Part shown: positions 27,429 to 35,535 of the stretch, piece after piece
Layout of the letters: each line of letters opens with the position of its first letter
Position numbering within the stretch: position 1 is the stretch's first letter
Source: Alphaproteobacteria bacterium 41-28
Lineage (GTDB): Bacteria; Pseudomonadota; Alphaproteobacteria; UBA9655
Reading direction: 5' to 3'
Assembly (NCBI GenBank): GCA_001897795.1
Contig: MKUL01000056.1
Location: 1-49,721 of the forward strand
Length of the DNA stretch: 49,721 nt
Notes under the pieces: model-generated
The model's database searches: none
Seen by the model: only the letters and a program-made list of their open reading frames with translations
Told to the model about the DNA's origin: nothing
Made by a program: the position numbers and the translations under genes

Positions 27429-28070
27429 TTATTCGTCTTTTAATCGCCGCGCTTCATCGACGAGTTTCCATCCTAGGGATATTAAACGATTAGCCCACCA
27501 ATCTCTCACAGGACGATAGCATTGGATAAGCTTGCCCATACACCAGTGGCGAGTATGACTAATTCCTTTACCTGCATAATAGCCTAGAACTGCCCCACAT
27601 ACCGTTCCCACATCATCAAAAGGAAAGCCATATTGAAGCGTCCCGGCAGATAATATTTCTTTTGTATTACGGTGTGACGTATATGGATACCCTAAGGTAT
27701 TCTTTTGTTCCTGAGTAAAGCACGTACTGATATTCCTCGCTCCCACTGACTCTGCAACGAAGCGACCTACATTAGCATCGTACATGCTTCCAATGTGAGC
27801 TCCTAGATACGTCGAGATGCTAATGATACCGCGGTCCATCCATCTTCCTCCATTTTTCCAGACCCATTGTGCACTCTGTCCCATAACACTAGAGGAAGGA
27901 GTTGATGTAAAAGGGTCATTCTCAATTTGTGGGGGTAAAACACGAGTCAAAACCCCAAGCTCTTCAGATGAAGACTCATTATCCATTGCCAAAAGGGATG
28001 AGGAAAGAGAAGTCGTAATCAAAACGGTAAAAAAGGCTTTTTGGAAAAATGAACGAGAAAAGCTTGACAT
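27429..28070 (-). CDS. exported protein of unknown family
   Basis: A 213-residue protein with a signal peptide (FFTVLITTSLSSSLLA) followed by an acidic, Ser-rich mature start MDNESSSEELG. The middle has Gly-rich hydrophobic stretches (GIISISTYLGAHIGSMYD and DVGTVCGAVLGYYAGKGIS) that could be amphipathic membrane-active segments. Several Trp residues and a basic C-terminus (RLISLGWKLVDEARRLKDE) complete it. No family was recognised. It is monocistronic, between the alaS palindrome and the sugar genes on the same strand. The start at ATG 28070 has AGGAGTAAGAT upstream. Confidence 0.55.
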   Translation of the reverse strand: MSSFSRSFFQKAFFTVLITTSLSSSLLAMDNESSSEELGVLTRVLPPQIENDPFTSTPSSSVMGQSAQWVWKNGGRWMDRGIISISTYLGAHIGSMYDANVGRFVAESVGARNISTCFTQEQKNTLGYPYTSHRNTKEILSAGTLQYGFPFDDVGTVCGAVLGYYAGKGISHTRHWCMGKLIQCYRPVRDWWANRLISLGWKLVDEARRLKDE

Positions 28071-28176
28071 ATCTTACTCCTATAGAAAAATAAAAAAATT
28101 CAAATACTAAAGAATATTCTGGAAAATATACTCGAGCAAAAGTTACTGCTAGGTTTGCTTATCTGCAAGTAAAATT

Positions 28177-29322
28177 TTAAGCCGCCTTTTTCGCTCCCAG
28201 CTGTGTCACAACATTCCGAAGGCAATTGATAATGTGGTCTTGGAGCTGAGGTTCTAAATAGGCATGCATAGGCAAGCTAAGGACACAATGCGCTAAGGAT
28301 TCACTTACCGGCAAGGTGCCGGTTGCAGTAGGATAATGGCTATAAGCCTTTTGGTGATGAAGAGGAATGGCATAATGGATCATCGTTGGAATCCCTTCCG
28401 CTTTGAGCCCTTCCATAATTTCCGTCCGTTTTTCAGGATCAACTTTTATGGTATATTGAGCCCAAGCAGATAGGCAGTTTCTCTCAATGAAGGGGGTTAT
28501 GACAAGGTCGCCAAGCCCTTCCGAATACCGATTTGCAACTTGTTGGCGCAGGGAAATTTCGTCAGGAAAAATAGAAAGTTTTTCGATTAAAATGGCGGCT
28601 TGCAAAGTATCACACCGCCCATTTATACCAATGCGTATGTTTTCATATTTATCTTCACCTTGACCATGGACGCGTAAGGAATGAAGAATATTGAGAAGCT
28701 CTTCATTCTCTGTGAAAATAGCCCCAGCATCACCGTAAGCGCCAAGAGGTTTAGAAGGATAAAAGCTGGTTGTGGTTGACTCTGCAAGGGTTCCGATGTT
28801 TCGCCCTTTATAAGTGCCCCCAAAGCTTTGCGCAGCGTCTGCAATAACCCAAAGCCCATGTTCATCTGCAATGGCACCAATCGCATCATAATCAGCAGCT
28901 TGACCATAAAGATCAACGGGAATGACTCCGCATGGGCGAAGACCCAATCGTTTAGCTTTTTGAATCCCTTTTTCAAGGCTTGTTGGGTCAATATTGAAGG
29001 TATTTTGGAGAACATCAACAAAAACAACAGTGGCACCCATCCAAGCCACAACTTCGGCCGTGGCGGCAAAGGTAAAGCTAGGGACAAAAACGGCATCACC
29101 TGGCCCCACATTTTTGGCTCTCATGATAAGGGCAATCGCATCAGTCCCATTTGAACAGGATAAGGTATGACGAGCTCCACAAAAAGCAGAGAGCTGCCTT
29201 TCGAGCTCGTAGACTTCGGGACCCATGATATAACCGCCGTGATCCAAAACGCGGAGCATGGCCGCTTCGAGTTGGGAACGAATGCGTCTTTGCTGAAGGG
29301 AAAGATCAATAAAGGGGATCAT
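28177..29322 (-). CDS. DegT/DnrJ/EryC1/StrS sugar aminotransferase
   Basis: PLP-dependent enzyme that transfers an amino group to a keto-nucleotide-sugar for surface polysaccharide synthesis. The 381 residues show the family landmarks MIPFIDLSLQQ, LSCSNGTDAI (phosphate contact), FVPSFTFAATAEVV, VIADAAQSFGG (PLP-binding Asp) and the Schiff-base Lys in TSFYPSKPLGAYGDAG (about residue 184). The C-terminal PLPVSESLAHCVLSLPMHAYL-type segment is present. The ATG overlaps the stop of the upstream oxidoreductase as TAATG, so both are coupled. The pair resembles WbpB/WbpE-like or WlbA/WlbC-like enzymes making 3-amino sugars; the exact sugar cannot be read from sequence. Confidence 0.88.
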   Translation of the reverse strand: MIPFIDLSLQQRRIRSQLEAAMLRVLDHGGYIMGPEVYELERQLSAFCGARHTLSCSNGTDAIALIMRAKNVGPGDAVFVPSFTFAATAEVVAWMGATVVFVDVLQNTFNIDPTSLEKGIQKAKRLGLRPCGVIPVDLYGQAADYDAIGAIADEHGLWVIADAAQSFGGTYKGRNIGTLAESTTTSFYPSKPLGAYGDAGAIFTENEELLNILHSLRVHGQGEDKYENIRIGINGRCDTLQAAILIEKLSIFPDEISLRQQVANRYSEGLGDLVITPFIERNCLSAWAQYTIKVDPEKRTEIMEGLKAEGIPTMIHYAIPLHHQKAYSHYPTATGTLPVSESLAHCVLSLPMHAYLEPQLQDHIINCLRNVVTQLGAKKAA

Positions 29323-30314
29323 TATTTGTTCCTTTCTTGGAGAACATGCTCTGCTTTTTCTAAGACTTCCGTAACCCGCAAACCTTCAAGACCTGAGGTG
29401 AGAGGCTCTTCACCTTTTTGGATACACGCGAGGAAGTGGAGACACTCATTCTTAAGAGGTTCCGTTTCAGGGAGAGAGATAAACTGGGTTTGGAAGCTGT
29501 CATTTGCGAGCGGCTGGTCATCTTTCCAGATAAAACAATCCCTCGAAATTTGGAGTTTTTCAGCCCAGGGTCTGCGGTCATCAAAAACGGCAATGGCTTT
29601 TTCGCCAATAACTACCAGTTTTTGCTCCTTAAAGGGGGAAAGCCAGGAAGCATGAACATGAGCTGTTAATCCACTGGGAAACGTTAAGGTAAGTAAAGCA
29701 TTGGCTGGTTTTTCAGAGGCAAGAAAAGCTTGTCCCGTTGCAGCAACACTTTGGGGCATATCTTGGGCAAGAGCCAGTATCAATGAAATATCCTGACTTG
29801 CTAGATCCCATAGCACGCTTTCCTGATGACGAAATCGTCCGAGTGCTAAGCGGTTGGCATAAATATGTTTTAAGGGGCCAAGCTCGGGCAAATGAGTCTT
29901 CAATGCGATGAAAGCAGGATGGTAATTCAAGATATGCCCCACCATGAGAACGCGATCATTGGTTTTTGCAAGAGAACAAAGTCTTTTCGTATCATGCACT
30001 GAAAGGGTAATGGGTTTTTCAATATAAACATGCTTACCAGATTCGAGCGCCTGTTCACCTTGACGGGCATGCAAAGGGGCGATCGATGAAATGACAAGAG
30101 CATCAAGGGAAGCATGGGAAAAAACCTCCTCTTCTGAGAAGGCAGGTACATTATATTCGGATGAAAGCGCTTGTGCTTTCTGAGAATCACTATCGCACAC
30201 ACCAGCAAGTGAGCCTAGCTCCGCAAAATTTCGAACTAAATTTTTTCCCCAGGCACCACAACCAACAACGGCAACACGAGGAACAGGGCGATCTGATTGT
30301 AAAAGATTCATCAT
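29322..30314 (-). CDS. Gfo/Idh/MocA-family sugar dehydrogenase
   Basis: NAD(P)-dependent oxidoreductase likely oxidising a nucleotide sugar to the keto form used by the coupled aminotransferase. The product from ATG 30314 has 330 residues; an in-frame TTG at 30350 is less likely. The Rossmann motif VAVVGCGAWGKNLVRNFAEL is followed by the conserved EKP triad (KHVYIEKPIT, Lys about 93) and the GHILNYHPAF segment, characteristic of the WlbA/WbpB-like subgroup. It overlaps the aminotransferase by one base. No acetyltransferase or glycosyltransferase is found nearby, so the pathway must be completed elsewhere. Confidence 0.88.
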   Translation of the reverse strand: MMNLLQSDRPVPRVAVVGCGAWGKNLVRNFAELGSLAGVCDSDSQKAQALSSEYNVPAFSEEEVFSHASLDALVISSIAPLHARQGEQALESGKHVYIEKPITLSVHDTKRLCSLAKTNDRVLMVGHILNYHPAFIALKTHLPELGPLKHIYANRLALGRFRHQESVLWDLASQDISLILALAQDMPQSVAATGQAFLASEKPANALLTLTFPSGLTAHVHASWLSPFKEQKLVVIGEKAIAVFDDRRPWAEKLQISRDCFIWKDDQPLANDSFQTQFISLPETEPLKNECLHFLACIQKGEEPLTSGLEGLRVTEVLEKAEHVLQERNK

Positions 30315-30402
30315 GGTTCTAACTTTAAGAAGATGAGGTGGAGGGGTCAATCAAAAGAACAGCTTTTCATTTCACAAAATATGACAAAAGGTTAATTACG
30401 AG

Positions 30403-30539
30403 ATGCACAAGCTTTTTGATTGTTTGGATCCTCGGCTAAGAAGAGGTTGATTTTTTGAAGAAAAAACTTACCTTTTCTTAGCCGAGGATCCCAAAATAGT
30501 TCCAGCACGACCTCTTTAAAAAAAATTTGCACACTGCAT
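30403..30539. mobile_element. MITE-like element, copy 2 (inverted)
   Basis: Inverted relative of 18012-18195. The left edge TGCACAAGCTTTTTGATTG and right edge AAATTTGCACACTGCA correspond to the terminal repeats of copy 1, the left one being degraded. It contains an inner inverted repeat GGATCCTCGGCTAAGAA / TTCTTAGCCGAGGATCC with an AT-rich loop. Unlike copy 1 it lacks the nested CCCCTGCTTAT palindrome. It abuts the stop codon of the acetyltransferase at 30541. Confidence 0.75.
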
Positions 30540-30540
30540 G

Positions 30541-31071
30541 TTAATCCAAAATCTTTACCATCCAAACAGCATACCCTTGTAAAGAAGAATCAATTCTTTG
30601 AAATCCAGCCTTTTCATAGGCACGAATGGCTTGTTTATTGGCATAATCTGGATCAACAAAGCAAGCGTTAAACATAGGCTTCACATGTTCCTTTAAAAAT
30701 GCGTTGAGAATGATGGGACCAAGGCCTTTGCCAATAAAGTCGGGTTCTCCGATATAAAAATCGATTGCAGCAAGCTTGTCCGAAAGTTTTGGAAGGGTGA
30801 CCCCATCTTCCCTTGGAAAATCATAGGCGTTGTAATACTGAACGAATCCAATAGGCTGAGAATCAACTTCGACCATAAAAGCGTAGATGGGTTTGGTGAC
30901 ACCCCCTATTCTTTTATAGCCTTTACAATAGGATTCGTATTTTTGGGTAATGTCCTCAAGGCTCCACGTGAGATTTTCCCCCCACCACTTTGCCACAGAA
31001 TCCGTGTTCATCCATTTATAAAGCAAAGGAAAGTGGCTAGATTGGAGGGGGGTAAAGTAGAAGGAGTGCAT
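30541..31071 (-). CDS. GNAT acetyltransferase, AAC(6')-like
   Basis: A 176-residue acetyl-CoA-dependent acetyltransferase. The sequence FTPLQSSHFPLLYKWMNTDS, then AKWWGE, with FMVEVDSQPIGFVQYYN and DFYIGEPDFIGKGLGPIIL, resembles the aminoglycoside 6'-N-acetyltransferase and related siderophore-acyl transferase group. The CoA-binding motif is GKGLGP, and ANKQAIRAYEKAGFQ forms the last helix. ATG 31071 is chosen; a TTG at 31080 would overlap the upstream gene by four bases. Acting on antibiotics is only one possibility: chromosomal members often have other substrates. It lies directly downstream of a small exported protein gene, possibly in one transcript. Confidence 0.8.
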   Translation of the reverse strand: MHSFYFTPLQSSHFPLLYKWMNTDSVAKWWGENLTWSLEDITQKYESYCKGYKRIGGVTKPIYAFMVEVDSQPIGFVQYYNAYDFPREDGVTLPKLSDKLAAIDFYIGEPDFIGKGLGPIILNAFLKEHVKPMFNACFVDPDYANKQAIRAYEKAGFQRIDSSLQGYAVWMVKILD

Positions 31072-31076
31072 TGTCG

Positions 31077-31621
31077 TCAATTTTTTTCAAGCAGAGCTTT
31101 TTGAGTGGATACGGTTGTATTATCTTGTGTGCGAGGCACTATTGTTTCTTGAGCTTTATTCCTTTTTATAGAGTTCTCTCGATTAGATTTATTCTCCTTC
31201 TCTTCCTTCTTATTCTCCTTATCTGACTTCTTCTCTCTTTTTCTCTTTCTGACCTGGCCGATAGCGTGTTCCCGTAATTTCTTATTGTCTAGAAGCACGT
31301 GGGGAAGAGGAACTCCTGAAAAGCCAAGTTGCTCAGCCTCTTCTAAAAGCACGTCTAAGTTATCATCAATACGGGGTAGTTTTCGATTGATAGAAGGTAT
31401 AAATTGCTGCCATTTTGCTATCTCTTTCGATACCTCTACTTCCATCTCTTCTGATAGAGGTTGCTCCTCCGAGGAGGAAAAAGAGGAAAAAGACGAAAAG
31501 GAGGAGAGAGGAGTTCTTCTTGAACTAGACGGATCTTCTTCCATAGCTCCAACTTTTTGAGAAATAGCTAGAAAAGAAAAAAATATTAAAAAAAAAAGAT
31601 TAAAGTATTGATTTTATTCAT
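31077..31621 (-). pseudogene. exported Lys/Glu-rich protein with off-frame signal peptide
   Basis: The open frame from ATG 31544 encodes 155 residues: an acidic Ser-rich start (MEEDPSSSRR), a short ordered middle (LPRIDDNLDVLLEEAEQLGF) and a highly charged Lys/Glu/Asn tail. Upstream at 31621 lies another ATG with an excellent AGGGAG ribosome binding site. It opens a perfect signal peptide (MNKINTLIFFF..., then SFLAISQKVGA) that would run into MEEDPSSS if the A10 run at 31588-31597 (T10 on the coding strand) had one more base. As written, the signal frame stops in the run. The tract is long enough for slippage, so this may be a phase-variable exported protein, a recent lesion or a sequencing miscount. 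Family unknown. Confidence 0.65.
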
Positions 31622-31889
31622 CACGACTCCCTAAAAAATAAAATTTATGGTTTATTAAAATAAATAAAAATACCTTAGGGTCATCTATTTACAAATGGCA
31701 AAAACTCTAAGAGTTTTTATTTAAGGAGGGGACTTTTGCAAAAATTTTAATAAAATGCAAGAGAGATTTTTTCGATAGGAAAAAATGTGGTTAGGTCTTT
31801 ATCATGCAATCTCTATTTTGCTTTAAGATATTTTTTACGAATATATTTGTATAATTTGTAAATATGTATTTAAACAAAGGTAAGATGAA

Positions 31890-32369
31890 GTGCAAAAATA
31901 TAATTTCTTCATAATAGGATTATGTGTCGTTTTCTTCTCTTCTCCTATGATAAGCACTGTTGCTAAAGCAAGCAATGATCCTTCAATAATCATTGGCGCA
32001 ACCTTCAATACTAAGGTCAGGCCTTTTACGAGTCCTAAAGAAGGCAATGGTAAACTTTTTGTTTATCTGCCAGAACCAGCTGATAGTTATGCAGAAGTTC
32101 CCATTGTTCTTAATAAACTTCTCCTTATAAATAAAAAGCAGCTTGGATTTAAAGACGGAGGTAAAGTTTATTATGCCATAAGATATGAGATTCGAGGTCG
32201 AGAAGCTATTCAAAATGCAAGTGCTTGTGATGGATCTATAGCCTTAATGAGTAATGGTAAGACATTAGAATCCATTGGTTTGCTTTTAACCCCAAAAGTA
32301 AATAAAGAATACCCCTTCAGCAATACAGCTCCTTGGTTTGATTGTAAGCTGGTTCCCGCATACAAATAA
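31890..32369 (+). CDS. exported protein of unknown family
   Basis: A 159-residue protein starting at GTG 31890, with a signal peptide (NFFIIGLCVVFFSSPMISTVAKA) and a mature part of about 130 residues that looks like a small beta-sandwich (IIIGATFNTKVRPF, KLFVYLPEPADSYAEVPIVL, VYYAIRYEIRG, SIALMSNGKTLESIGLLL). Two cysteines (SACDG and FDCKL) could form a disulfide. No known family was recognised. The spacer before it, 31622-31889, is AT-rich with a small hairpin (AAAAACTC/GAGTTTTT at 31700-31718) and no gene. Confidence 0.55.
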   Translation: MQKYNFFIIGLCVVFFSSPMISTVAKASNDPSIIIGATFNTKVRPFTSPKEGNGKLFVYLPEPADSYAEVPIVLNKLLLINKKQLGFKDGGKVYYAIRYEIRGREAIQNASACDGSIALMSNGKTLESIGLLLTPKVNKEYPFSNTAPWFDCKLVPAYK

Positions 32370-32393
32370 AGTTCTTAGCCAATATTTTTCAAC

Positions 32394-33071
32394 TCATTTC
32401 AACAGATTTTGGTTCGCAAAATCCCAATTGACGAGATGATCTAAAAAGACTTCAACATAATCCTTGCGACGATTTTGGTAATCAAGATAGTAAGCATGCT
32501 CCCAAATATCACAGGTCAAAAGAGCTTTTTGATCGTGAATCATAGGCAAATCAGCATCCTTCGTTGGGACAATTTTTAGCTCATTGTGGTTGTCCAAAAC
32601 AAGCCAAACCCAACCGCTGCCAAAGAGCTTCGTTCCGGCCTCCATAAATTGTTTTTTAAATTCATCATAGTTGCCAAATGTTTTAAGAATCAAGTTAAGG
32701 ATGGGACCGGTGGGTTGGCCGCCTCCCCCAGGAATCATGGACGACCAATAGAAAGTGTGGTTCCAGTCTTGGGCTGCATTGTTAAAAACCGTTTTGAGTG
32801 CGGGACTTTTCGAGCTCATTTCAATAACTTGTTCAAGAGAGGAAGCGATAAGCCCCTTTTCTTTCAGCAATTTATTTAACGTGTCCACATACCCCTGATG
32901 ATGCTTCCCATAATGATAGAAAAGGGTCCTTGCGGATATATAGGGTTCAAGAGCATTTTCTGCATAAGGAAGGGGTGGGAGAGTGAATGGGGGCGAAGGA
33001 TCAGCAGCCGAAACGGGTAAGCTTAGGAACAAAGAAGAAAAGAACAAAAAGTAAGTTATTATTTTTTTCAT
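32394..33071 (-). CDS. sodB: exported Fe/Mn superoxide dismutase
   Basis: Converts superoxide to hydrogen peroxide and oxygen. The 225-residue protein has a Sec signal peptide (MKKIITYFLFFSSLFLSLPVSAA) ahead of a complete Fe/Mn-SOD fold. Metal ligands are visible: His in FYHYGKHHQGYV, His in DWNHTFYWSSM, and Asp and His in CDIWEHAYYLDYQNRR. The residues around GGGGQPTG and the Gln-rather-than-His region favour the iron form, though metal choice cannot be settled by eye. Location in the periplasm is unusual for this family, whose members are mostly cytoplasmic. It could detoxify host-derived superoxide. Confidence 0.9.
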   Translation of the reverse strand: MKKIITYFLFFSSLFLSLPVSAADPSPPFTLPPLPYAENALEPYISARTLFYHYGKHHQGYVDTLNKLLKEKGLIASSLEQVIEMSSKSPALKTVFNNAAQDWNHTFYWSSMIPGGGGQPTGPILNLILKTFGNYDEFKKQFMEAGTKLFGSGWVWLVLDNHNELKIVPTKDADLPMIHDQKALLTCDIWEHAYYLDYQNRRKDYVEVFLDHLVNWDFANQNLLK

Positions 33072-33157
33072 TGTGATCTCCCTTTTCTATTCTGATCATT
33101 TTTAATGCATCTTGAGGGAATGGGAAAGCCCTAAATCCATTAATGATCAGAGATTTT

Positions 33158-33532
33158 TTATGTTTTTACATAGGCTATATCGTATTGCAGAAGCTTTTTA
33201 TCAGCCGTAATTAAGGTTAGCGATTCACATTGAGCTTGAGCAACCAACATATGATCAAAAGGATCTTGATGATAATTGGGCAAATGGCCTATAGCTAAAG
33301 CATGACGAATCGTTATAGGTAGCTCTTTGAAATTGTTTTCTTTAAGCGCTATTTCCAAATCATCAGGGGCTTCGAGTTTTCCCAGAGCTTTTTTTACAAC
33401 TATTTCCCAAGCACTGGCGGCGCTGACAAAAACAAGAGCTTTTTCATCACTGATAAGAACCCGGGCTTTTGGAGATAAAGAGGGATCATCCGCAAGCCAC
33501 CATAATAAAACATGTGTGTCGAGAAGGAACAT
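33158..33532 (-). CDS. PIN-domain toxin (VapC-like)
   Basis: Putative RNase toxin of a type II toxin-antitoxin pair. The 124-residue PIN domain has the acidic residues in LLDTHVLLWW (Asp5), SAASAWEIVVK (Glu about 43), DPFDHMLVAQA (Asp about 92) and LITADKKL (Asp about 112). It belongs to the COG3744-like group that pairs with Phd-type antitoxins. The ATG overlaps the antitoxin stop (TAATG), giving tight coupling. All catalytic residues are intact, so the toxin is probably active. Confidence 0.88.
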   Translation of the reverse strand: MFLLDTHVLLWWLADDPSLSPKARVLISDEKALVFVSAASAWEIVVKKALGKLEAPDDLEIALKENNFKELPITIRHALAIGHLPNYHQDPFDHMLVAQAQCESLTLITADKKLLQYDIAYVKT

Positions 33533-33771
33533 TAATGAGAATCCCCTCGAAAGGCCGCTTCAATATTAGAGTTTGTTTCATCAAAGTCTTGAGAGATGAC
33601 AACTTTCCCACGCCAAAATCCAGCCTTACGAATGGTTGGCTCTTCCTGATAGCGTATAAGTCGCACTAAGGGTCTCCCCGCTTTACAGATGATGACCTCT
33701 TCTCCCTTATAGGCAAGCGCAATCAGTTGTGAAAGATGGGATTTTGCATCATGAATATTCTTAATTTGCAT
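33532..33771 (-). CDS. Phd/YefM-type antitoxin
   Basis: A 79-residue DNA-binding antitoxin. The N-terminal Phd fold shows IHDAKSHLSQLIALAYKGEEVIIC, then KAGRPLVRLIRY. The C-terminal part (GFWRGKVVISQDFDETN) is the usual toxin-binding tail for PIN partners. It would neutralise the downstream PIN toxin and repress the shared promoter. An upstream perfect inverted repeat at 33856-33887 is a candidate operator. Confidence 0.88.
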   Translation of the reverse strand: MQIKNIHDAKSHLSQLIALAYKGEEVIICKAGRPLVRLIRYQEEPTIRKAGFWRGKVVISQDFDETNSNIEAAFRGDSH

Positions 33772-33855
33772 AACCTATTTTCCTTATTAGCTAAGTCTAG
33801 TTTAGTCTAAAATTGGGAAAATAGCAAGGAAACTTGTTTATAACATGAATATGTC

Positions 33856-33887
33856 ACAAATTATGACATGTTCATGTCATAATTTGT
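33856..33887. promoter_or_regulatory. perfect 15-bp inverted repeat upstream of the toxin-antitoxin pair
   Basis: ACAAATTATGACATG and CATGTCATAATTTGT are separated by two bases. It sits 85-116 bases upstream of the antitoxin start and just past the true end of phzF. There is no T-run on either side, which argues against a terminator and for an operator of the TA pair or another regulator. Confidence 0.5.
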
Positions 33888-33900
33888 ATCATTTCAAAAT

Positions 33901-34682
33901 TCAGTTATTTTTCCAGGTCCCCTCGATCATCGTCACGGCTTGGCCCCTCAAATGCACGCGATCGCCTATGATTTGAACGCCTAAAACTCCTCCGCGTGAG
34001 GAAGCTTGGTAAGCTAAACATATTCCTTCCCTAACTTCCTTTGCCAATAGTATGCGAGCTTACAGTGGGCTGAGCCTGTGACAGGATCTTCGTTGATACC
34101 TTCGCGTGGGGCAAAGTAGCGCGACACAAAATCATAAGGAGGGTTTCCCTTGGCTGTGACGATAAGTCCTTGACAATCAATTTTTTTCACGTCTGTTGGA
34201 TTTAGGTTGAGGTCCCGGAGAATTTTTTCGTCTGATACCTCAACAATCACGTCATCAAAAGCTTGGACAACATCGATAATCTCTTCAATGTTCAGAAGGG
34301 CTTTGAATGAACCAATGGAAAGAGCCTCACCAGTTTTCTGGAGGGGAAAATCTAAATGATATCTTTCCCTTTTCACAAATAGAGGACCAGAGAGAGAGTC
34401 AAACATAATGGTATTCCCACCAACCATTCCTTCTTGAAATAGGATATGAGCTGAGGCGAGCGTTGCGTGACCGCACAACTTAACTTCAATCGATGGTGTA
34501 AACCAACGAATGTGGAAATGATCAATTCCAAATGGTTTTATAAAAGCTGTTTCAGAAAGGTTCATTTCAGCAGCTATTTTTTGACAAACCGTATCGTTTG
34601 GAAAATCCTTAACAACAGTCAGGGCTGCAGGATTTCCATGGAAGGGCTTGTCAGTAAAGGCATCAACTGTCCAAATTTTCAT
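33901..34682 (-). pseudogene. PhzF-family isomerase, frameshifted near the C-terminus
   Basis: PhzF-like enzymes are two-lobed cytoplasmic isomerases/epimerases with a catalytic Glu. ATG 34682 (GGAAATTGGT upstream) gives KIWTVDAFTDKPFHGNPAAL, NLSETAFIKP (catalytic Glu), FTPSIEVKLCGHATLASAH and the second-lobe EDPVTGSAHCKLAYYW. The frame then stops at 34014 after GKEYV. The downstream frame LAYQASSRGGVLGVQIIGDR, then VHLRGQAVTM, is the standard PhzF ending and runs to TGA 33901-33903. One extra T in the TTT at the junction restores a protein of about 260 residues, the normal length. The last strands of the second lobe are missing as written, so activity is doubtful. Confidence 0.85.
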
Positions 34683-34705
34683 ACCAATTTCCGTTTTCAT
34701 CGCTT

Positions 34706-35347
34706 TTATAGGCTGTAAATTCTTGGGTAGTTGCTATCATTTGAAGTCTTTTGCACAGAAAAAGCTAAGTAGAGGCCTTCAATGATCATCTCTAAGAACG
34801 TTTGTTTGTATTGCTGGACATCAGGGCCACGAAAAAATTCAGGTGGATCCATAAAAGGAAGAGAAACTGTTTTCATAATTATGTAACTCACCATGTAGGG
34901 ATTGAGATCGGATCGGACTTCTCCCCGATCTTGAAATTCTTTAATTTGTGGAGCAATCGTATTCAACCTTTCCTCACTAACTCCCTGAATTTCATCTGTT
35001 ATTCTTTCAAGGCGTTGCCATAACACGAAGCGCACGATCGTTGGATTTTTATCATAAAATTCAAAATGTAAGGTTAGAAGGCTTTGCAAAAAGTTCTTAA
35101 AAGAGTCCATGGGATAATCAAGTTGAGAAACTTCTTTCCCTATGTGAATTTCGAGTAAATTTGTTTTTACTGCTTTCCAGAGCCTTTCCTTGCTCTTAAA
35201 GTGATGATAAATTAAGCTCTTATGGATCTTTGCTTTATCTGCAATCATATTGATGGAAGATCCCTCAAATCCTTTCGCTAAAAATACCTGTTCTGCTGCT
35301 TGTAGAATTTTTTTAGCGGTCGCATGTTCCAGTGTTTTCTTTTTCAT
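34706..35347 (-). CDS. TetR-family transcriptional regulator
   Basis: A 213-residue repressor from ATG 35347 (AAGGAAAATTTT upstream). The N-terminal helix-turn-helix region reads KKILQAAEQVFLAKGFEGSS, then INMIADKAKIHKSLIYHHFKSKERLW. The C-terminal ligand domain is helical and resembles regulators that use a TetR_C-type domain (FRGPDVQQYKQTFLEMIIEGL). Its promoter region contains three copies of TTGAACG-TTCGATCAA (35384-35518), one overlapping its own -35 region, so autorepression is likely. It may also have controlled a divergent gene that is now a remnant. Confidence 0.9.
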   Translation of the reverse strand: MKKKTLEHATAKKILQAAEQVFLAKGFEGSSINMIADKAKIHKSLIYHHFKSKERLWKAVKTNLLEIHIGKEVSQLDYPMDSFKNFLQSLLTLHFEFYDKNPTIVRFVLWQRLERITDEIQGVSEERLNTIAPQIKEFQDRGEVRSDLNPYMVSYIIMKTVSLPFMDPPEFFRGPDVQQYKQTFLEMIIEGLYLAFSVQKTSNDSNYPRIYSL

Positions 35348-35371
35348 AAAATTTTCCTTCCTTTTGAGAGC

Positions 35372-35399
35372 ATTATACATAAATTGAACGTTCGATCAA
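35372..35399 (-). promoter_or_regulatory. tetR promoter overlapping an operator
   Basis: On the minus strand TTGATC (35394-35399), a 16-base spacer and TATAAT (35372-35377) form a credible promoter for tetR. Operator copy 1, TTGAACGTTCGATCAA (35384-35399), covers the -35 and spacer. Confidence 0.6.
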
Positions 35400-35518
35400 T
35401 TTTTTGTTGACAGAGAATTTCTAGTTCATTATATATAAGTCGAACGTTCGATCAATTTTTGTTAATAAGTGGTTTTTAGTTTGATTTGGTTCCAAAAGTT
35501 GAACGGGCGTTCGATCAA
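35384..35518. promoter_or_regulatory. three TetR operator-like repeats and a divergent promoter
   Basis: Copies: TTGAACGTTCGATCAA (35384-35399), TCGAACGTTCGATCAA (35440-35455) and TTGAACGGGCGTTCGATCAA (35499-35518), the last with four extra bases. The core GAACGTTC is palindromic. A textbook plus-strand promoter, TTGACA (35407-35412), 17 bases, TATATA (35430-35435), lies between copies 1 and 2, with copy 2 at the expected transcription start. This is the architecture of a tightly repressed divergent target gene. Confidence 0.7.
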
Positions 35519-35535
35519 TTTAAAAAGAAATTGAA

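Noticed and set aside
33856..33887. Inverted repeat as a Rho-independent terminator for phzF
   Set aside because: No T-run follows the stem on the minus strand; an operator role fits better.
35401..35460. Operator repeats as part of a mobile element
   Set aside because: The repeats are direct, short and placed exactly over promoter elements next to a TetR gene, so regulation explains them better.
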